Shown here one piece after another: positions 29,716 to 38,492 of a stretch of 64,000 nucleotides of DNA. The stretch is from Rhodanobacter glycinis. Its GTDB lineage: Bacteria; Pseudomonadota; Gammaproteobacteria; Xanthomonadales; Rhodanobacteraceae. The stretch's first letter is position 1; every line of letters starts with the position of its first letter. The DNA is taken from positions 1,127,912 to 1,191,911 of the forward strand of contig NZ_RCZB01000001.1 in assembly GCF_006438785.1 (NCBI RefSeq), read 5' to 3'. The notes below the pieces were generated by a model. The model saw only the letters and a list, made by a program, of their open reading frames with translations. It made no database searches and was not told where the DNA came from. Position numbers and translations under genes: made by a program.

Positions 29716-30609
29716 TCAACGGCGCGGATCATAGTCGGCGAATTGCTCCTGCAGCGCCTTGAAGGCCGCGCGCTGCTCGTCATCGTCTAGCACTGGTACG
29801 CGGATCGACAATTCCACCAATTGGTCGCCCGGATGCGCACCAGGCATGCCACGCCCCTTCAGGCGCAGCTTGCGGCCCGATTGCGAACCGGCCGGTATGC
29901 GCAGATCGACCGTGCCAGCCAGGGTCGGCACCGGTACGGTGGCGCCGAGCGCGGCTTCCCACGGGGTGATCGGCAGCACGTGCACGACATTGCGGCCGTC
30001 CAGTCGGAAACGTGCGTCATCGCGTATGCCCACTTCCAGCAGCAGATCCCCGTTCGGTCCGCCGGCCATGCCGGCCTGACCCTGACCGGACAGCCGGATC
30101 ACCTGCCCCGGCTGGATGCCGGCAGGAATCTTCACTTCCAGCACGCGCTCGCCGCCAGCCGGGTCCTGCATCGCCAGTCGTGTGCGACCTCCGTCGAACG
30201 CTGTCTGCAGTTCGATCTGCACGGACGCCTGCACATCGCGCCCGCGCCGTGGACGTGGCTGGCCGCGCTGACCACCCGCCGCGCCCCGGCCGAACAGGCT
30301 CTCGAAGAAGTCACTGAAGTCGCCGTCGCCGCCATCACCCTGGCCTTGGCCATGCCAACCTGGCGGTGGACGGAACTGCTCGCCCTGCCGATAACCGCCG
30401 GCGCGCAGCTGATCGTAGGAGCGCCGTTTCTCGGCGTCCTTGAGCACCTCATTGGCCTCGTTGACCGCCTTGAACTTCTCCTCGGCGCCAGCTTCCTTGT
30501 TCTTGTCCGGATGGAATTTGCGCGCCAGCTTGCGATATGCCGCCTTGATCTCGGCCTCGCTCGCGTCGGGCTTCACACCCAGGATCTCGTAATAGTCTTT
30601 GAATTCCAC
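29716..30609 (-). CDS. cbpA: CbpA-like type II J-domain co-chaperone
   Basis: Stimulates DnaK ATPase and, in the CbpA group, binds curved DNA. The 297 residues have an N-terminal J domain with HPDKNK (about 33-38), a Gly-rich linker (about 80-120, [16 protein letters not shown]), no zinc fingers, and two C-terminal client-binding barrels ([39 protein letters not shown]). The start is GTG at 30609 with GGGGAG six bases upstream. It follows the Hsp20 gene by 74 bases on the same strand, forming a small chaperone operon. Confidence 0.9.
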   Translation of the reverse strand: MEFKDYYEILGVKPDASEAEIKAAYRKLARKFHPDKNKEAGAEEKFKAVNEANEVLKDAEKRRSYDQLRAGGYRQGEQFRPPPGWHGQGQGDGGDGDFSDFFESLFGRGAAGGQRGQPRPRRGRDVQASVQIELQTAFDGGRTRLAMQDPAGGERVLEVKIPAGIQPGQVIRLSGQGQAGMAGGPNGDLLLEVGIRDDARFRLDGRNVVHVLPITPWEAALGATVPVPTLAGTVDLRIPAGSQSGRKLRLKGRGMPGAHPGDQLVELSIRVPVLDDDEQRAAFKALQEQFADYDPRR

Positions 30610-30683
30610 TCGCCACTCCCCGACTCACACAAAACCCGCGGCGGATCGACTCCGCCACGGGATATTCCACAACCTGCCTTGCC

Positions 30684-31136
30684 TCAGTGGCTGGCGTTGA
30701 TGGTAATGCGTCGCGGCGTTGCCTGCGCCTTCTTCGGTATCACGATTTCCAGCACGCCGAACTTGCCGTTCGCGGTAATGCCCTCGGCATCGGCGCTGTC
30801 CGGCAACGCAAAGCGGCGGTGGAAGGCTCCGCGCGCGCGCTCGACCCGGGTGAACTTGCCACCCTGCGCGCTGCTGCCGGCGTCGCGCTCACCCTTGATG
30901 GTGAGGATGCCTTTGTCCATGCTCACGTCGATCTGCGCTGGATCCATGCCTGGAATATCGGCCAGGATCACGAAGCGCTGCTCGTCCTCGCGTATGTCGA
31001 CCCGCGGCGCCCACTGGCTGGTGACGACGTTGGAGGCATCGCTGTCCTCCGGTTGCAGAAAGCGGTCGAACGCCTGCCGGATTCCCTCGGGCAGCCCGTT
31101 GCCTGCGTTCCAGATGCCATGACGACCCAGATTCAT
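30684..31136 (-). CDS. Small heat-shock protein (Hsp20/alpha-crystallin)
   Basis: An ATP-independent holdase of 150 residues. The alpha-crystallin domain runs from about 45 (PRVDIREDEQRFVILADIPGM) to 135; GVLEIVIPKK carries the conserved G-x-L dimer signature, and the C-terminal tail contains RRITIN, an I-x-I motif for oligomer assembly. GAGGAG lies before the ATG. Upstream, CCTGAC (31172-31177) and GTCAGG (31194-31199) form a small inverted repeat; no clear sigma-32 promoter was recognised. Divergent from the peroxiredoxin. Confidence 0.93.
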   Translation of the reverse strand: MNLGRHGIWNAGNGLPEGIRQAFDRFLQPEDSDASNVVTSQWAPRVDIREDEQRFVILADIPGMDPAQIDVSMDKGILTIKGERDAGSSAQGGKFTRVERARGAFHRRFALPDSADAEGITANGKFGVLEIVIPKKAQATPRRITINASH

Positions 31137-31271
31137 CGTGTGTCTCCTCAGAGGTTTGCGGTGAATTACCGCCTGACCAGGAAAATAGGTGCTGTCAGGA
31201 GCGATTCAAGGCGACAGACCTGCACCGGGCGATTTAGCATGACGCAGCCCCTTTCCCAGCCCGAGATCCGC

Positions 31272-31760
31272 ATGTCCATTCAGCCCGGCGACACGATTCC
31301 CGACGCCACCATTCAACTCATCGATGGCGACCTGCAACCATGCCAGACCGCCACGTTGTTCGCCGGACGAAAGGCGCTGCTGTTCGGCGTACCCGGTGCA
31401 TTCACTCCAACCTGTTCGAACAAACACCTGCCCGGCTACTCGGCGCACTTCGCCGAATTCCAGCGGCTAGGCATCAGCGTGATGTGCCTGGCGGTCAACG
31501 ATGGTTATGTGATGCAAGCCTGGGCCGCGTCGCAGGAAGTGCCAGCGGGGTTGCTGATGTTGGCCGACGGCAATGCCAGTTTCACCCGCGCGCTCGGACT
31601 GGAACTGGACGGCAGCGCGTTCGGCATGGGTCTGCGCACGCGCCGCTTCGCGCTGTATGCGGAAAATGGGATGGCGCGCCTGGTGCAGGTCGAAGCGCCC
31701 GGCGAACTGCGCGTCTCCACCGCCGAGGCGATGCTGGCTGCCATCAGCCGTCAGCATTAG
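31272..31760 (+). CDS. Peroxiredoxin, Prx5 type
   Basis: Thiol peroxidase of 162 residues with the peroxidatic Cys48 in PGAFTPTCSNKHLPGY, the Prx5/AhpC-TSA signature, and VNDGYVMQAWA typical of the group. A second Cys (VMCLAVND) lies near residue 73, so a resolving role is possible but not evident. An in-frame ATG at 31239 would add 11 residues; I chose 31272 (MSIQPGDTIPD) because it matches Prx5 N-termini. Divergent from the Hsp20 gene, giving a compact stress-response neighbourhood. Confidence 0.9.
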   Translation: MSIQPGDTIPDATIQLIDGDLQPCQTATLFAGRKALLFGVPGAFTPTCSNKHLPGYSAHFAEFQRLGISVMCLAVNDGYVMQAWAASQEVPAGLLMLADGNASFTRALGLELDGSAFGMGLRTRRFALYAENGMARLVQVEAPGELRVSTAEAMLAAISRQH

Positions 31761-31791
31761 CCGCTGTCACGGCACGCGACGTTTCGACAAA

Positions 31792-32043
31792 AACACAGAC
31801 ATAGGCATCCAGAATGTGTCGCTGCAGGTGCCGCGTGGCAGCGTCTACGGTTTCCTCGGCTCCAACGGCGCTGGCAAGACCACCACGATCAGGCTTCTGC
31901 TGGGACTGTTGCGCCCACAGCACGGCTGTATCGAACTGCTCGGTCAAGTGAAGCTGATACCTGCGGTCACGATCAGCATCGAGTGCTTCGGTGTGATTGC
32001 CACGCTGGACATATGGAACTTCACCCGTCGTGAGCATCACTGA
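31792..32043 (+). pseudogene. Fragment of an ABC-transporter ATPase
   Basis: The first ~50 codons read like the start of an ABC ATPase: NVSLQVPRGSVYGFLGSNG with an intact Walker A (GSNGAGKTTT) and LLLGLLRPQHGCIELLG. After about 31950 the similarity stops and the frame ends at 32041-32043; there is no Q-loop, signature motif or Walker B. No start codon with a ribosome-binding site precedes it. It is a decayed remnant of a once complete transporter locus between the peroxiredoxin and gyrA. Confidence 0.8.
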
Positions 32044-32072
32044 CTGGTCGAAACGCCTTCAAGGCAGCAAGA

Positions 32073-32099
32073 AAAAACCCCGGCATGACCGGGGTTTTT
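32073..32099 (-). terminator. gyrA terminator
   Basis: AAAAACCCCGG and CCGGGGTTTTT form an 11-bp stem with a 5-base loop, about 25 bases after the gyrA stop. The symmetric A and T tracts make it efficient on either strand. Confidence 0.92.
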
Positions 32100-32123
32100 C
32101 ATTCAACCATCCTCAGGCCGGGT

Positions 32124-34739
32124 TCATTCCTCGCCAGCTGCCGACTCGGTAGCAGCAGAACCGGCGTCGCCTGTCGGCGCATTGGCATCGACGTTCTCTG
32201 CGTCCTCGCCGTTGTCCTCTTCCGCTTCCAGCCGCATTACGCTGACCAGCGTTTCATCGGCAGGCAGGCGGATCAGGGTGACGCCCTGGGTGTTGCGGCC
32301 GAGCTGCGAGACTTCCGCCACACGGGTACGCACTAGCGTGCCCTGGTTGGAGATCAGCATCAGCTCGTGCGCCTCGGTGACCTGTACCGCACCGACCAAC
32401 GCGCCATTGCGCTCGGAGCACTGGATACCGATCACGCCCTGGGTGCCGCGACCTTTCTTGGTGAACTCGACCAGTTGGGTACGTTTGCCGTAGCCGCGTT
32501 CCGTTGCAGTGAGGATGTCGCCCTCTGCTGCCACGATCAGAGAAACAACATGTGCGTCCTTGGCCAGTTTCATGCCGCGCACGCCCGCCGCAGTGCGGCC
32601 CATCGAACGCACGGTGTTCTCGTCGAAACGGTTCACCTTGCCGTTGGAAGCGAACAACAGGATGTCGCTGTTGCCGTCAGTCATTTCGACATTGACCAGC
32701 GCATCGCCGTCATGCAGCTTGATCGCCAGCTTGCCCTTCTGCAGCTGGAACGCGAACTCGGTCAGCGGAGTCTTCTTCACCGTGCCGTGTTTCGTCGCGA
32801 AGAACACAAAGCTGTCCTCGCTGTACTCGCGGATCGGCAACACCGCCTGGACTTTCTCGCCCTCGCCCAGCGGCAGCAGGTTGATGATCGGCTTGCCACG
32901 TGCACCCGGACCTGCCTCGGGTATCTGGTAGACCTTGAGCCAGTACACACGACCTGTGCTGGTGAAGGTCAGCAAGGTGTCGTGCGTGTTGACCACCCAC
33001 AACTGCTCGACGACATCCTCGTCCTTCAGTGCCGATGCCGAACGCCCCTTGCCGCCGCGCTTCTGCGCGCGATAGGTGCTGGCCGGCTGACGCTTGATAT
33101 AACCGGTATGCGACAAGGTCACCACCATGTCTTCCGACGCAATCAGATCGAGTACGTTGAGGTCTTCCTGCGAATGCTGGATCTCGGTGCGACGGGCGTC
33201 GCCGAATTCTTCCTTGACCGCTTCGAGTTCGCCGCGAATCACCTCGAGCAGACGCTCGGGATTTTCGAGGATCTCGATCAGGCCGCGGATGGTTTCCAGA
33301 ATCTGCCTGTATTCGTCGGAAAGCTTTTCCTGCTCCAGGCCAGTCAGGCGATGCAGGCGCATCGCCAGGATTTCCAGCGCCTGCGCCTCGGACAACTGGT
33401 AGCCGTCGTCCTTCAGGCCATCGCGCGGATCCATCTCTTCGGGCCGCGACGCCTCGGCGCCCGTGGCCGAAAGCAGTGCACGTACCAGGCCGGCTTCCCA
33501 ACGCCGCGAGACCATGCGCTCGCGCGCTTCTGCCGGCGAAGCCGAGGTCTTGATCAGCTCGATCATGTCGTCGATGTTGGCCAGCGCAACGGTCAGGCCT
33601 TCGAGGATGTGCGCGCGGGCACGGGCCTTGCGCAACTCGAAGATCGTGCGGCGGGTGACCACCTCACGGCGATGGCGGATGAACGCCTCGAGGATGTCCT
33701 TGAGGTTCAGCAGTTTCGGCTGACCATCCAGCAGCGCAACCATGTTGATGCCAAACGTCACCTGCATCTGGGTCTGCTGGAACAGGTTATTCAGAACCAC
33801 ATCGCCCATCGCATCGCGACGGATCTCGATCACGATGCGCATGCCGTCCTTGTCGGACTCATCGCGCAGTTCGCTGATGCCTTCGAGTTTCTTTTCCTTG
33901 ACCAGCTCGGCGATCTTCTCGATCAGCCGCGCCTTGTTCACCTGATAGGGCAGTTCGTGGACGATGATCGTCTCGCGACCGTTCGCCTCGGTTTCCACTT
34001 CGGCCCTGGAACGCACCAGGATGCGGCCGCGACCGGTGCGATACGCTTCGATGATGCCTGACGAACCGTTGATGATGCCGTAGGTCGGGAAATCCGGCCC
34101 CGGGATATGGTGCATCAACTCGTCGATGCCGAGCGACGGATCGTCGATCAGCGCCATCGTTGCCGCGATCACCTCGTTGAGGTTGTGCGGCGGAATATTG
34201 GTCGCCATGCCGACGGCGATGCCGGCCGAGCCATTGATCAGCAGGCTCGGTACGCGCGCCGGCAGCACCAGCGGTTCGCGCTCGCTCTCGTCATAGTTGA
34301 AGCCGAAATCGACGGTATCCTTGTCGATGTCCGCGAGCAATTCATGCGTGAGCCGCGACATGCGCACTTCGGTGTATCGCATGGCCGCGGCGTTATCGCC
34401 GTCAACCGAGCCGAAGTTGCCCTGGCCGTCGACCAGCATGTAGCGCAGCGAAAATGGCTGCGCCATGCGCACGATGGCATCGTAGACCGATTGGTCGCCA
34501 TGTGGATGGTATTTACCGATCACGTCGCCGACCACGCGGGCCGACTTTTTGTACGGTTTGTTCCAGACGTTGCCCAGTTCATTCATCGCGAACAGCACGC
34601 GGCGATGCACGGGTTTCAGACCATCGCGGACATCCGGGAGCGCGCGACCCACGATCACGCTCATGGCGTAATCGAGGTAGCTCTGGCGCATCTCGTCTTC
34701 GATGTTGACGCGAATGATTTCTTTGGCGAGTTCTGCCAT
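32124..34739 (-). CDS. gyrA: DNA gyrase subunit A
   Basis: Catalytic cleavage/religation subunit of gyrase, 871 residues. The catalytic Tyr122 lies in AAAMRYTEV and the numbering matches E. coli. The quinolone-resistance region reads [14 protein letters not shown]: Gln83 instead of Ser83, with Asp87 retained. The GyrA box appears as QRRGGKG-like QKRGGKGRS, the start of the C-terminal DNA-wrapping pinwheel; the tail after about 830 is acidic. It is preceded by mtnA on the same strand with 393 bases between, and is closed by a strong terminator. Confidence 0.98.
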   Translation of the reverse strand: MAELAKEIIRVNIEDEMRQSYLDYAMSVIVGRALPDVRDGLKPVHRRVLFAMNELGNVWNKPYKKSARVVGDVIGKYHPHGDQSVYDAIVRMAQPFSLRYMLVDGQGNFGSVDGDNAAAMRYTEVRMSRLTHELLADIDKDTVDFGFNYDESEREPLVLPARVPSLLINGSAGIAVGMATNIPPHNLNEVIAATMALIDDPSLGIDELMHHIPGPDFPTYGIINGSSGIIEAYRTGRGRILVRSRAEVETEANGRETIIVHELPYQVNKARLIEKIAELVKEKKLEGISELRDESDKDGMRIVIEIRRDAMGDVVLNNLFQQTQMQVTFGINMVALLDGQPKLLNLKDILEAFIRHRREVVTRRTIFELRKARARAHILEGLTVALANIDDMIELIKTSASPAEARERMVSRRWEAGLVRALLSATGAEASRPEEMDPRDGLKDDGYQLSEAQALEILAMRLHRLTGLEQEKLSDEYRQILETIRGLIEILENPERLLEVIRGELEAVKEEFGDARRTEIQHSQEDLNVLDLIASEDMVVTLSHTGYIKRQPASTYRAQKRGGKGRSASALKDEDVVEQLWVVNTHDTLLTFTSTGRVYWLKVYQIPEAGPGARGKPIINLLPLGEGEKVQAVLPIREYSEDSFVFFATKHGTVKKTPLTEFAFQLQKGKLAIKLHDGDALVNVEMTDGNSDILLFASNGKVNRFDENTVRSMGRTAAGVRGMKLAKDAHVVSLIVAAEGDILTATERGYGKRTQLVEFTKKGRGTQGVIGIQCSERNGALVGAVQVTEAHELMLISNQGTLVRTRVAEVSQLGRNTQGVTLIRLPADETLVSVMRLEAEEDNGEDAENVDANAPTGDAGSAATESAAGEE

Positions 34740-35132
34740 GAATCGGCTTCCTTGATAACAAAAAAAGGACGCTGGCGCCGCGCCTCCAGCGCATGCGCGA
34801 GCGACCCGAAATCAACCCGCGGAGTGTAGCACGAACGGCCTCAAAACTACAGTATTTATCTATTGATAATCAATAACTTACAGCGCCGCCCGGGAGTATG
34901 TGAAAAGCATCCCGCACGTTGTCGAAAAATTGACCGACATAGCTGCGTCGAACAGTCGGCAACAGCCTGGATCGGAGGCCGGTGCAGGCCTCCGGAATCC
35001 ATCAGAAGTAGCGCGATAGCACGCGAACCGGACTGCGGCAACGGAGCCTCGAGGCAATGTCCTGCTGCCTCACCGGTCAGCCGCGCAAACGGGCCCACGA
35101 TGAAGGCTAGGGGGCGATACCACGCAAACGCG
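34740..35132. promoter_or_regulatory. gyrA upstream region
   Basis: No gene is seen. Reading toward gyrA there is a perfect 8-bp hairpin (CGGAGGCC/GGCCTCCG, 34973-34994; possibly the mtnA 3' end), then an AT-rich perfect palindrome TATTGATAATCAATA (34861-34875), and a -10 candidate TACACT (34823-34828, minus strand) with a poor -35. The palindrome sits about 35-50 bases upstream of that -10, where an UP element or regulator site would be expected. Confidence 0.45.
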
Positions 35133-36152
35133 TCACCACCCGAACATCGCCTGCATCGCGATACTGTTGGGCCGTTCGATCACGCCGCGCTCGGTCACGA
35201 TGGCGTCGATCAGTTCCGCCGGTGCCACGTCGAATACCGGATTCCATGCCTGCGCACCCTCGATCACGGTGCGCCTCCCGGCGGTGCACAGCAATTCGGC
35301 AGGGTCGCGCAGCTCGATCTCGATCTCCTCGCCCGTACCAGTGGCCATGTCGACTGTCGAGGACGGTGCCACCACCATGAATTTCACGCCGTGGTATTTC
35401 GCCGCGATGGCCAACTGGTAGGTGCCGATCTTGTTCGCCGTATCGCCATTCGCGGCGATGCGGTCGGCGCCCACGATCACCCATTGCACCGCGCCGGACT
35501 TCATCAAATGCGCCGCGGCCGAGTCAGCAATCAATTGTGCGGAGATGCCATCACGCACCAGCTCCCACATGGTCAGCCGTGCGCCCTGCTGCCAGGGCCG
35601 GGTTTCGCCAGCGTATACCCGCGCAATCCGGCCCGCGGCCACGCCAGCGCGGATCACGCCCAGCGCGGTGCCGTAACCGGCGGTAGCCAGTGAACCGGTG
35701 TTGCAATGGGTCAGCACGCCCGACCCTGGCGTGATCAGCGAGGCACCGAACTGGCCCATGTGCCGGTTGGCAGCCAGATCCTCATCCTGGATCGCCTGCG
35801 CTTCGCGTACCAGCGCAGTGGCATCAGCGCCGGCCGCGATGCGTTTCTTCATACGGTCCAGCGCCCACATCAGGTTGACTGCGGTGGGCCGGGTGGCACG
35901 CAGCGATGCCAGCACCGGTTCGAGCGGCACGTGCTGCTGTGCCGCCATCGCCACACCCCATGCTGCGGCGATGCCGATCGCCGGCGCACCGCGGACGGCC
36001 AGATCGCGGATGGCCTGCGTCACTTGCGCGGCATCGCGGCAATCGATCCAGCACTCTTCGCCCGGCAGCCGGCGCTGATCGAGCAGGCGGAGATGGTCGC
36101 CTTGCCACTGCACGGCGCGAATGGAATCGTGGGTTTCGTTGGGCGTGATCAT
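35133..36152 (-). CDS. mtnA: Methylthioribose-1-phosphate isomerase
   Basis: Isomerises methylthioribose 1-phosphate to methylthioribulose 1-phosphate in methionine salvage. The 339 residues carry the catalytic Cys150 in [15 protein letters not shown] and Asp230 in [13 protein letters not shown], plus [13 protein letters not shown] at the substrate site. A longer frame to 36215 exists, but the ATG at 36152 ([12 protein letters not shown]) matches the family. No other methionine-salvage gene is in the window. It lies 63 bases downstream of phaC. Confidence 0.95.
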   Translation of the reverse strand: MITPNETHDSIRAVQWQGDHLRLLDQRRLPGEECWIDCRDAAQVTQAIRDLAVRGAPAIGIAAAWGVAMAAQQHVPLEPVLASLRATRPTAVNLMWALDRMKKRIAAGADATALVREAQAIQDEDLAANRHMGQFGASLITPGSGVLTHCNTGSLATAGYGTALGVIRAGVAAGRIARVYAGETRPWQQGARLTMWELVRDGISAQLIADSAAAHLMKSGAVQWVIVGADRIAANGDTANKIGTYQLAIAAKYHGVKFMVVAPSSTVDMATGTGEEIEIELRDPAELLCTAGRRTVIEGAQAWNPVFDVAPAELIDAIVTERGVIERPNSIAMQAMFGW

Positions 36153-36215
36153 CGGTGCATTATCGCCTGCCGCACGCGGATTGCGCACGACTGGCGATGC
36201 TGCACGAGCCGCCAA

Positions 36216-37283
36216 TCACGCGCGCTGCTGCAACCATTGATGGATCGCCGGTGGCACCTCGCGCTGCGCGCGGCCGGACACATAGATACCGATATGGCCA
36301 CCCTTGAACGCGAGCTGGGTGTAGTCGGTGGTGCCGACATGCTTGCCCAGCGCGCGCGATGCATCCGGCGGCACGAGGTGATCCTGCTCGGCGAAGATGT
36401 TCAGCACCGGCTGGGTCACCATGCCCAGATCCACCGGTTTGCCGCCGATCTCCAGCGTACCCTTGACCAGCTTGTTGCCCTGGTAGAAATCCTTGATGAA
36501 CTGGCGGAATGCCTCGCCAGCCTGATCCGGCGAATCGAAGATCCAGCGCTCCATGCGCAGGAAATTTTCCAGCTCGGTCGGGTTGTCGAGGATGTCGACC
36601 ATGCCGATGTATTTCTGCTGGTTCAGCCGTACCGGCTTCAGCGTGAGGTAGACGTAGTTCATCAGCCCGGCGGGGATGTTGCCCATGGTGTCGACGAACA
36701 GGTCCACGTCCATGCTGCGGCACCAGCTCGACAGCATGTTGTCCGGCGTGTGGAAATCCACCGGCGTGACCATGGTGATCAGGTTCTTCACCTTGTCCGC
36801 GTGCAGTGCGGTGTAGCACAGCGAGAACGCGCCGCCCTGGCAGATGCCGAGCAGGTTGATCGCATCGAGATCGTGCCGTTTTCGAACCGCGTCGACGCAG
36901 CGGTCGAGATAGCCGTTGATGTAATCGTCCAGGGTCAACCAGCGATCGGCACCATCGGGATAACCCCAGTCGATCAGGTAGACGTCCTCGCCCTGCTCTA
37001 GCAGGTTGCGCACCATCGAACGGTCGGCCTGCAGGTCGGTCATCCACACCGTGTTGACCAGCGCGTAGACGATCAGCAATGGCGTCTTCGAGGTGGCCTT
37101 GCCGTGGCCGGTGAAATGCCACACCTTCAGTTTGTCTTCGCTGTAGACCAGCTCGCGCGGGGTATTCGCGTACTCGGGTTCACGCATGCCGCGCAAGTGG
37201 CCCATGCCGGCGGCGAGCTTGCGCTGGAACGTGGCGATATCGCCCAGGGCTTTGGTCGGGTCGATGCGCAATGGCGTGTACAT
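36216..37283 (-). CDS. phaC: Class III poly(3-hydroxyalkanoate) synthase, catalytic subunit
   Basis: Polymerises 3-hydroxyacyl-CoA into storage polyester on granule surfaces, together with PhaE. The 355-residue length is diagnostic of class III, since class I and II enzymes are near 560-600. The lipase-like box is GICQGG with the nucleophile Cys148; the Asp and His of the triad are in AEQDHLVPP and FKGGHIGIYV. It follows phaE by 12 bases on the same strand, the two-subunit arrangement known from Allochromatium. No phaA, phaB or phaP gene is nearby. Confidence 0.95.
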   Translation of the reverse strand: MYTPLRIDPTKALGDIATFQRKLAAGMGHLRGMREPEYANTPRELVYSEDKLKVWHFTGHGKATSKTPLLIVYALVNTVWMTDLQADRSMVRNLLEQGEDVYLIDWGYPDGADRWLTLDDYINGYLDRCVDAVRKRHDLDAINLLGICQGGAFSLCYTALHADKVKNLITMVTPVDFHTPDNMLSSWCRSMDVDLFVDTMGNIPAGLMNYVYLTLKPVRLNQQKYIGMVDILDNPTELENFLRMERWIFDSPDQAGEAFRQFIKDFYQGNKLVKGTLEIGGKPVDLGMVTQPVLNIFAEQDHLVPPDASRALGKHVGTTDYTQLAFKGGHIGIYVSGRAQREVPPAIHQWLQQRA

Positions 37284-37295
37284 GGCGACGTCTCC

Positions 37296-38369
37296 TTACT
37301 TGCGCTTGCGCGGCGGACTGGGGCGGGATCTGGATGCAGCGGTGACCTTGGCCTTGCCGACAGCCGCCTTGCGCGTCGGCTTTGCCGGAGCCTTCTCCGC
37401 GACGGCCGTTCTGGCGGCAGCAACCTTTCTCGTTGAAGAAACCGGTGCCGCGCCACCGGCAACTTGACGTTTCAATGCGACCAGCTCACGGCGCAACGCC
37501 ATGATCTCATCGGCATGGCCTTCGGACGATGACGTCTGGCTGGCACGAAACTCGCGACGCAAGGCCTGCAGCCGTTCGCCCAGACTCGATACCTCGCTGC
37601 GCGTGGGCATACCAAGCTGCTGGCACATCTGCTCGGTTTGCTGCTGCTGCATCTGGCGCACGCGCATCTGGGTATTGACCATCTCGCCGTAGACCTCGCG
37701 GAACTCGTCGGACAATGCGATCTCGGCATAAGCCTCTTCGGCGGCGTCCACCCACAGGTCGTACAACGCCTTGAGCGAATCGATCTGGCGACCCGGCTCG
37801 GCATGCTCGGCCAGCTTGTCCTGCAAACGTTGCATGCCCTGAGCATTGGCACGCTGGATCAAGCCCTGATAGCGAGCCGAAGCCTGCAACGATTCCAGCA
37901 CGGCAGCAGTTATGGCCTGCTGCTGCATCTGCTGCTCGCGATTCTGGCCAAAGGCCGGCATCGGCCCATGCGCACCCGGCAGATCGCCGAAGCCGCTGTG
38001 CTGCGCCGCCTGCATCCAGGATTGCCATTGCCGCGTAAAGCCTTCCGCGCCGGCGCTGTCGATACCGCCAAATGCCTGCGCAAACGGCTGGCTGGCTCCG
38101 CCGAACATCTGCTGCAACTGCTGGCGCCAGTCGCCGGACTGGGGCGCCGCACCACCCGCAGCTGCTGCCTGTATCCAGTCGAAATATCCCTTCAGGCCGG
38201 ACAGCGTGCGCTCAAGCGTGTCGTTGCCGGAAACAGCTGTCGGTGGTGGCGTGAAGAACGAATTGGTGGCCGGCTGTTGCTGCTGTTGCAGCTGGCGCGT
38301 CCAGGCGTCCCAGGACTGCTGTGCCAGAGCCTGATAATCCCTGATGAAATCATTTGCCGGATCAGCCAT
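37296..38369 (-). CDS. phaE: Class III PHA synthase subunit PhaE with basic tail
   Basis: Required partner of class III PhaC. The 357 residues begin MADPANDFIRDYQALAQQSWDAW, then a Gln-rich stretch, and contain a PhaE-family core (about 150-270, ALYDLWVDAAEEAYAEIALSDEF and GEMVNTQMRVRQ) with a coiled-coil-prone region (RLQALRREFRA, ALRRELVALKRQV). The last ~45 residues are Lys/Arg/Ala-rich with AAARTAV, KPTRKAAVGK and RPSPPRKRK, like the histone-H1-style tails of PhaF-type phasins that link granules to DNA. ATG 38369 is chosen over an upstream frame with no matching sequence. Confidence 0.88.
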   Translation of the reverse strand: MADPANDFIRDYQALAQQSWDAWTRQLQQQQQPATNSFFTPPPTAVSGNDTLERTLSGLKGYFDWIQAAAAGGAAPQSGDWRQQLQQMFGGASQPFAQAFGGIDSAGAEGFTRQWQSWMQAAQHSGFGDLPGAHGPMPAFGQNREQQMQQQAITAAVLESLQASARYQGLIQRANAQGMQRLQDKLAEHAEPGRQIDSLKALYDLWVDAAEEAYAEIALSDEFREVYGEMVNTQMRVRQMQQQQTEQMCQQLGMPTRSEVSSLGERLQALRREFRASQTSSSEGHADEIMALRRELVALKRQVAGGAAPVSSTRKVAAARTAVAEKAPAKPTRKAAVGKAKVTAASRSRPSPPRKRK

Positions 38370-38443
38370 CGATGCATCCTCGCCCAAGGTTCCTGAGCAT
38401 CCTAGCAAAAGCCTGTTGCACAAAATCATCAACACCAAAACGC

Positions 38444-38471
38444 GCAAGGCCCGACATGAGCCGGGCCTTGC
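38444..38471 (-). terminator. pnp terminator
   Basis: GCAAGGCCCG and CGGGCCTTGC pair across an 8-base loop, about 20 bases after the pnp stop. The following minus-strand bases are CGCGTTTTGG. It separates pnp from the phaE-phaC-mtnA block. Confidence 0.75.
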
Positions 38472-38492
38472 GGGATTACCTTATCTTGAAAC

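Noticed and set aside
36153..36215. SAM-responsive riboswitch upstream of mtnA
   Set aside because: The 63-base gap after phaC is too short and shows no riboswitch-like structure.
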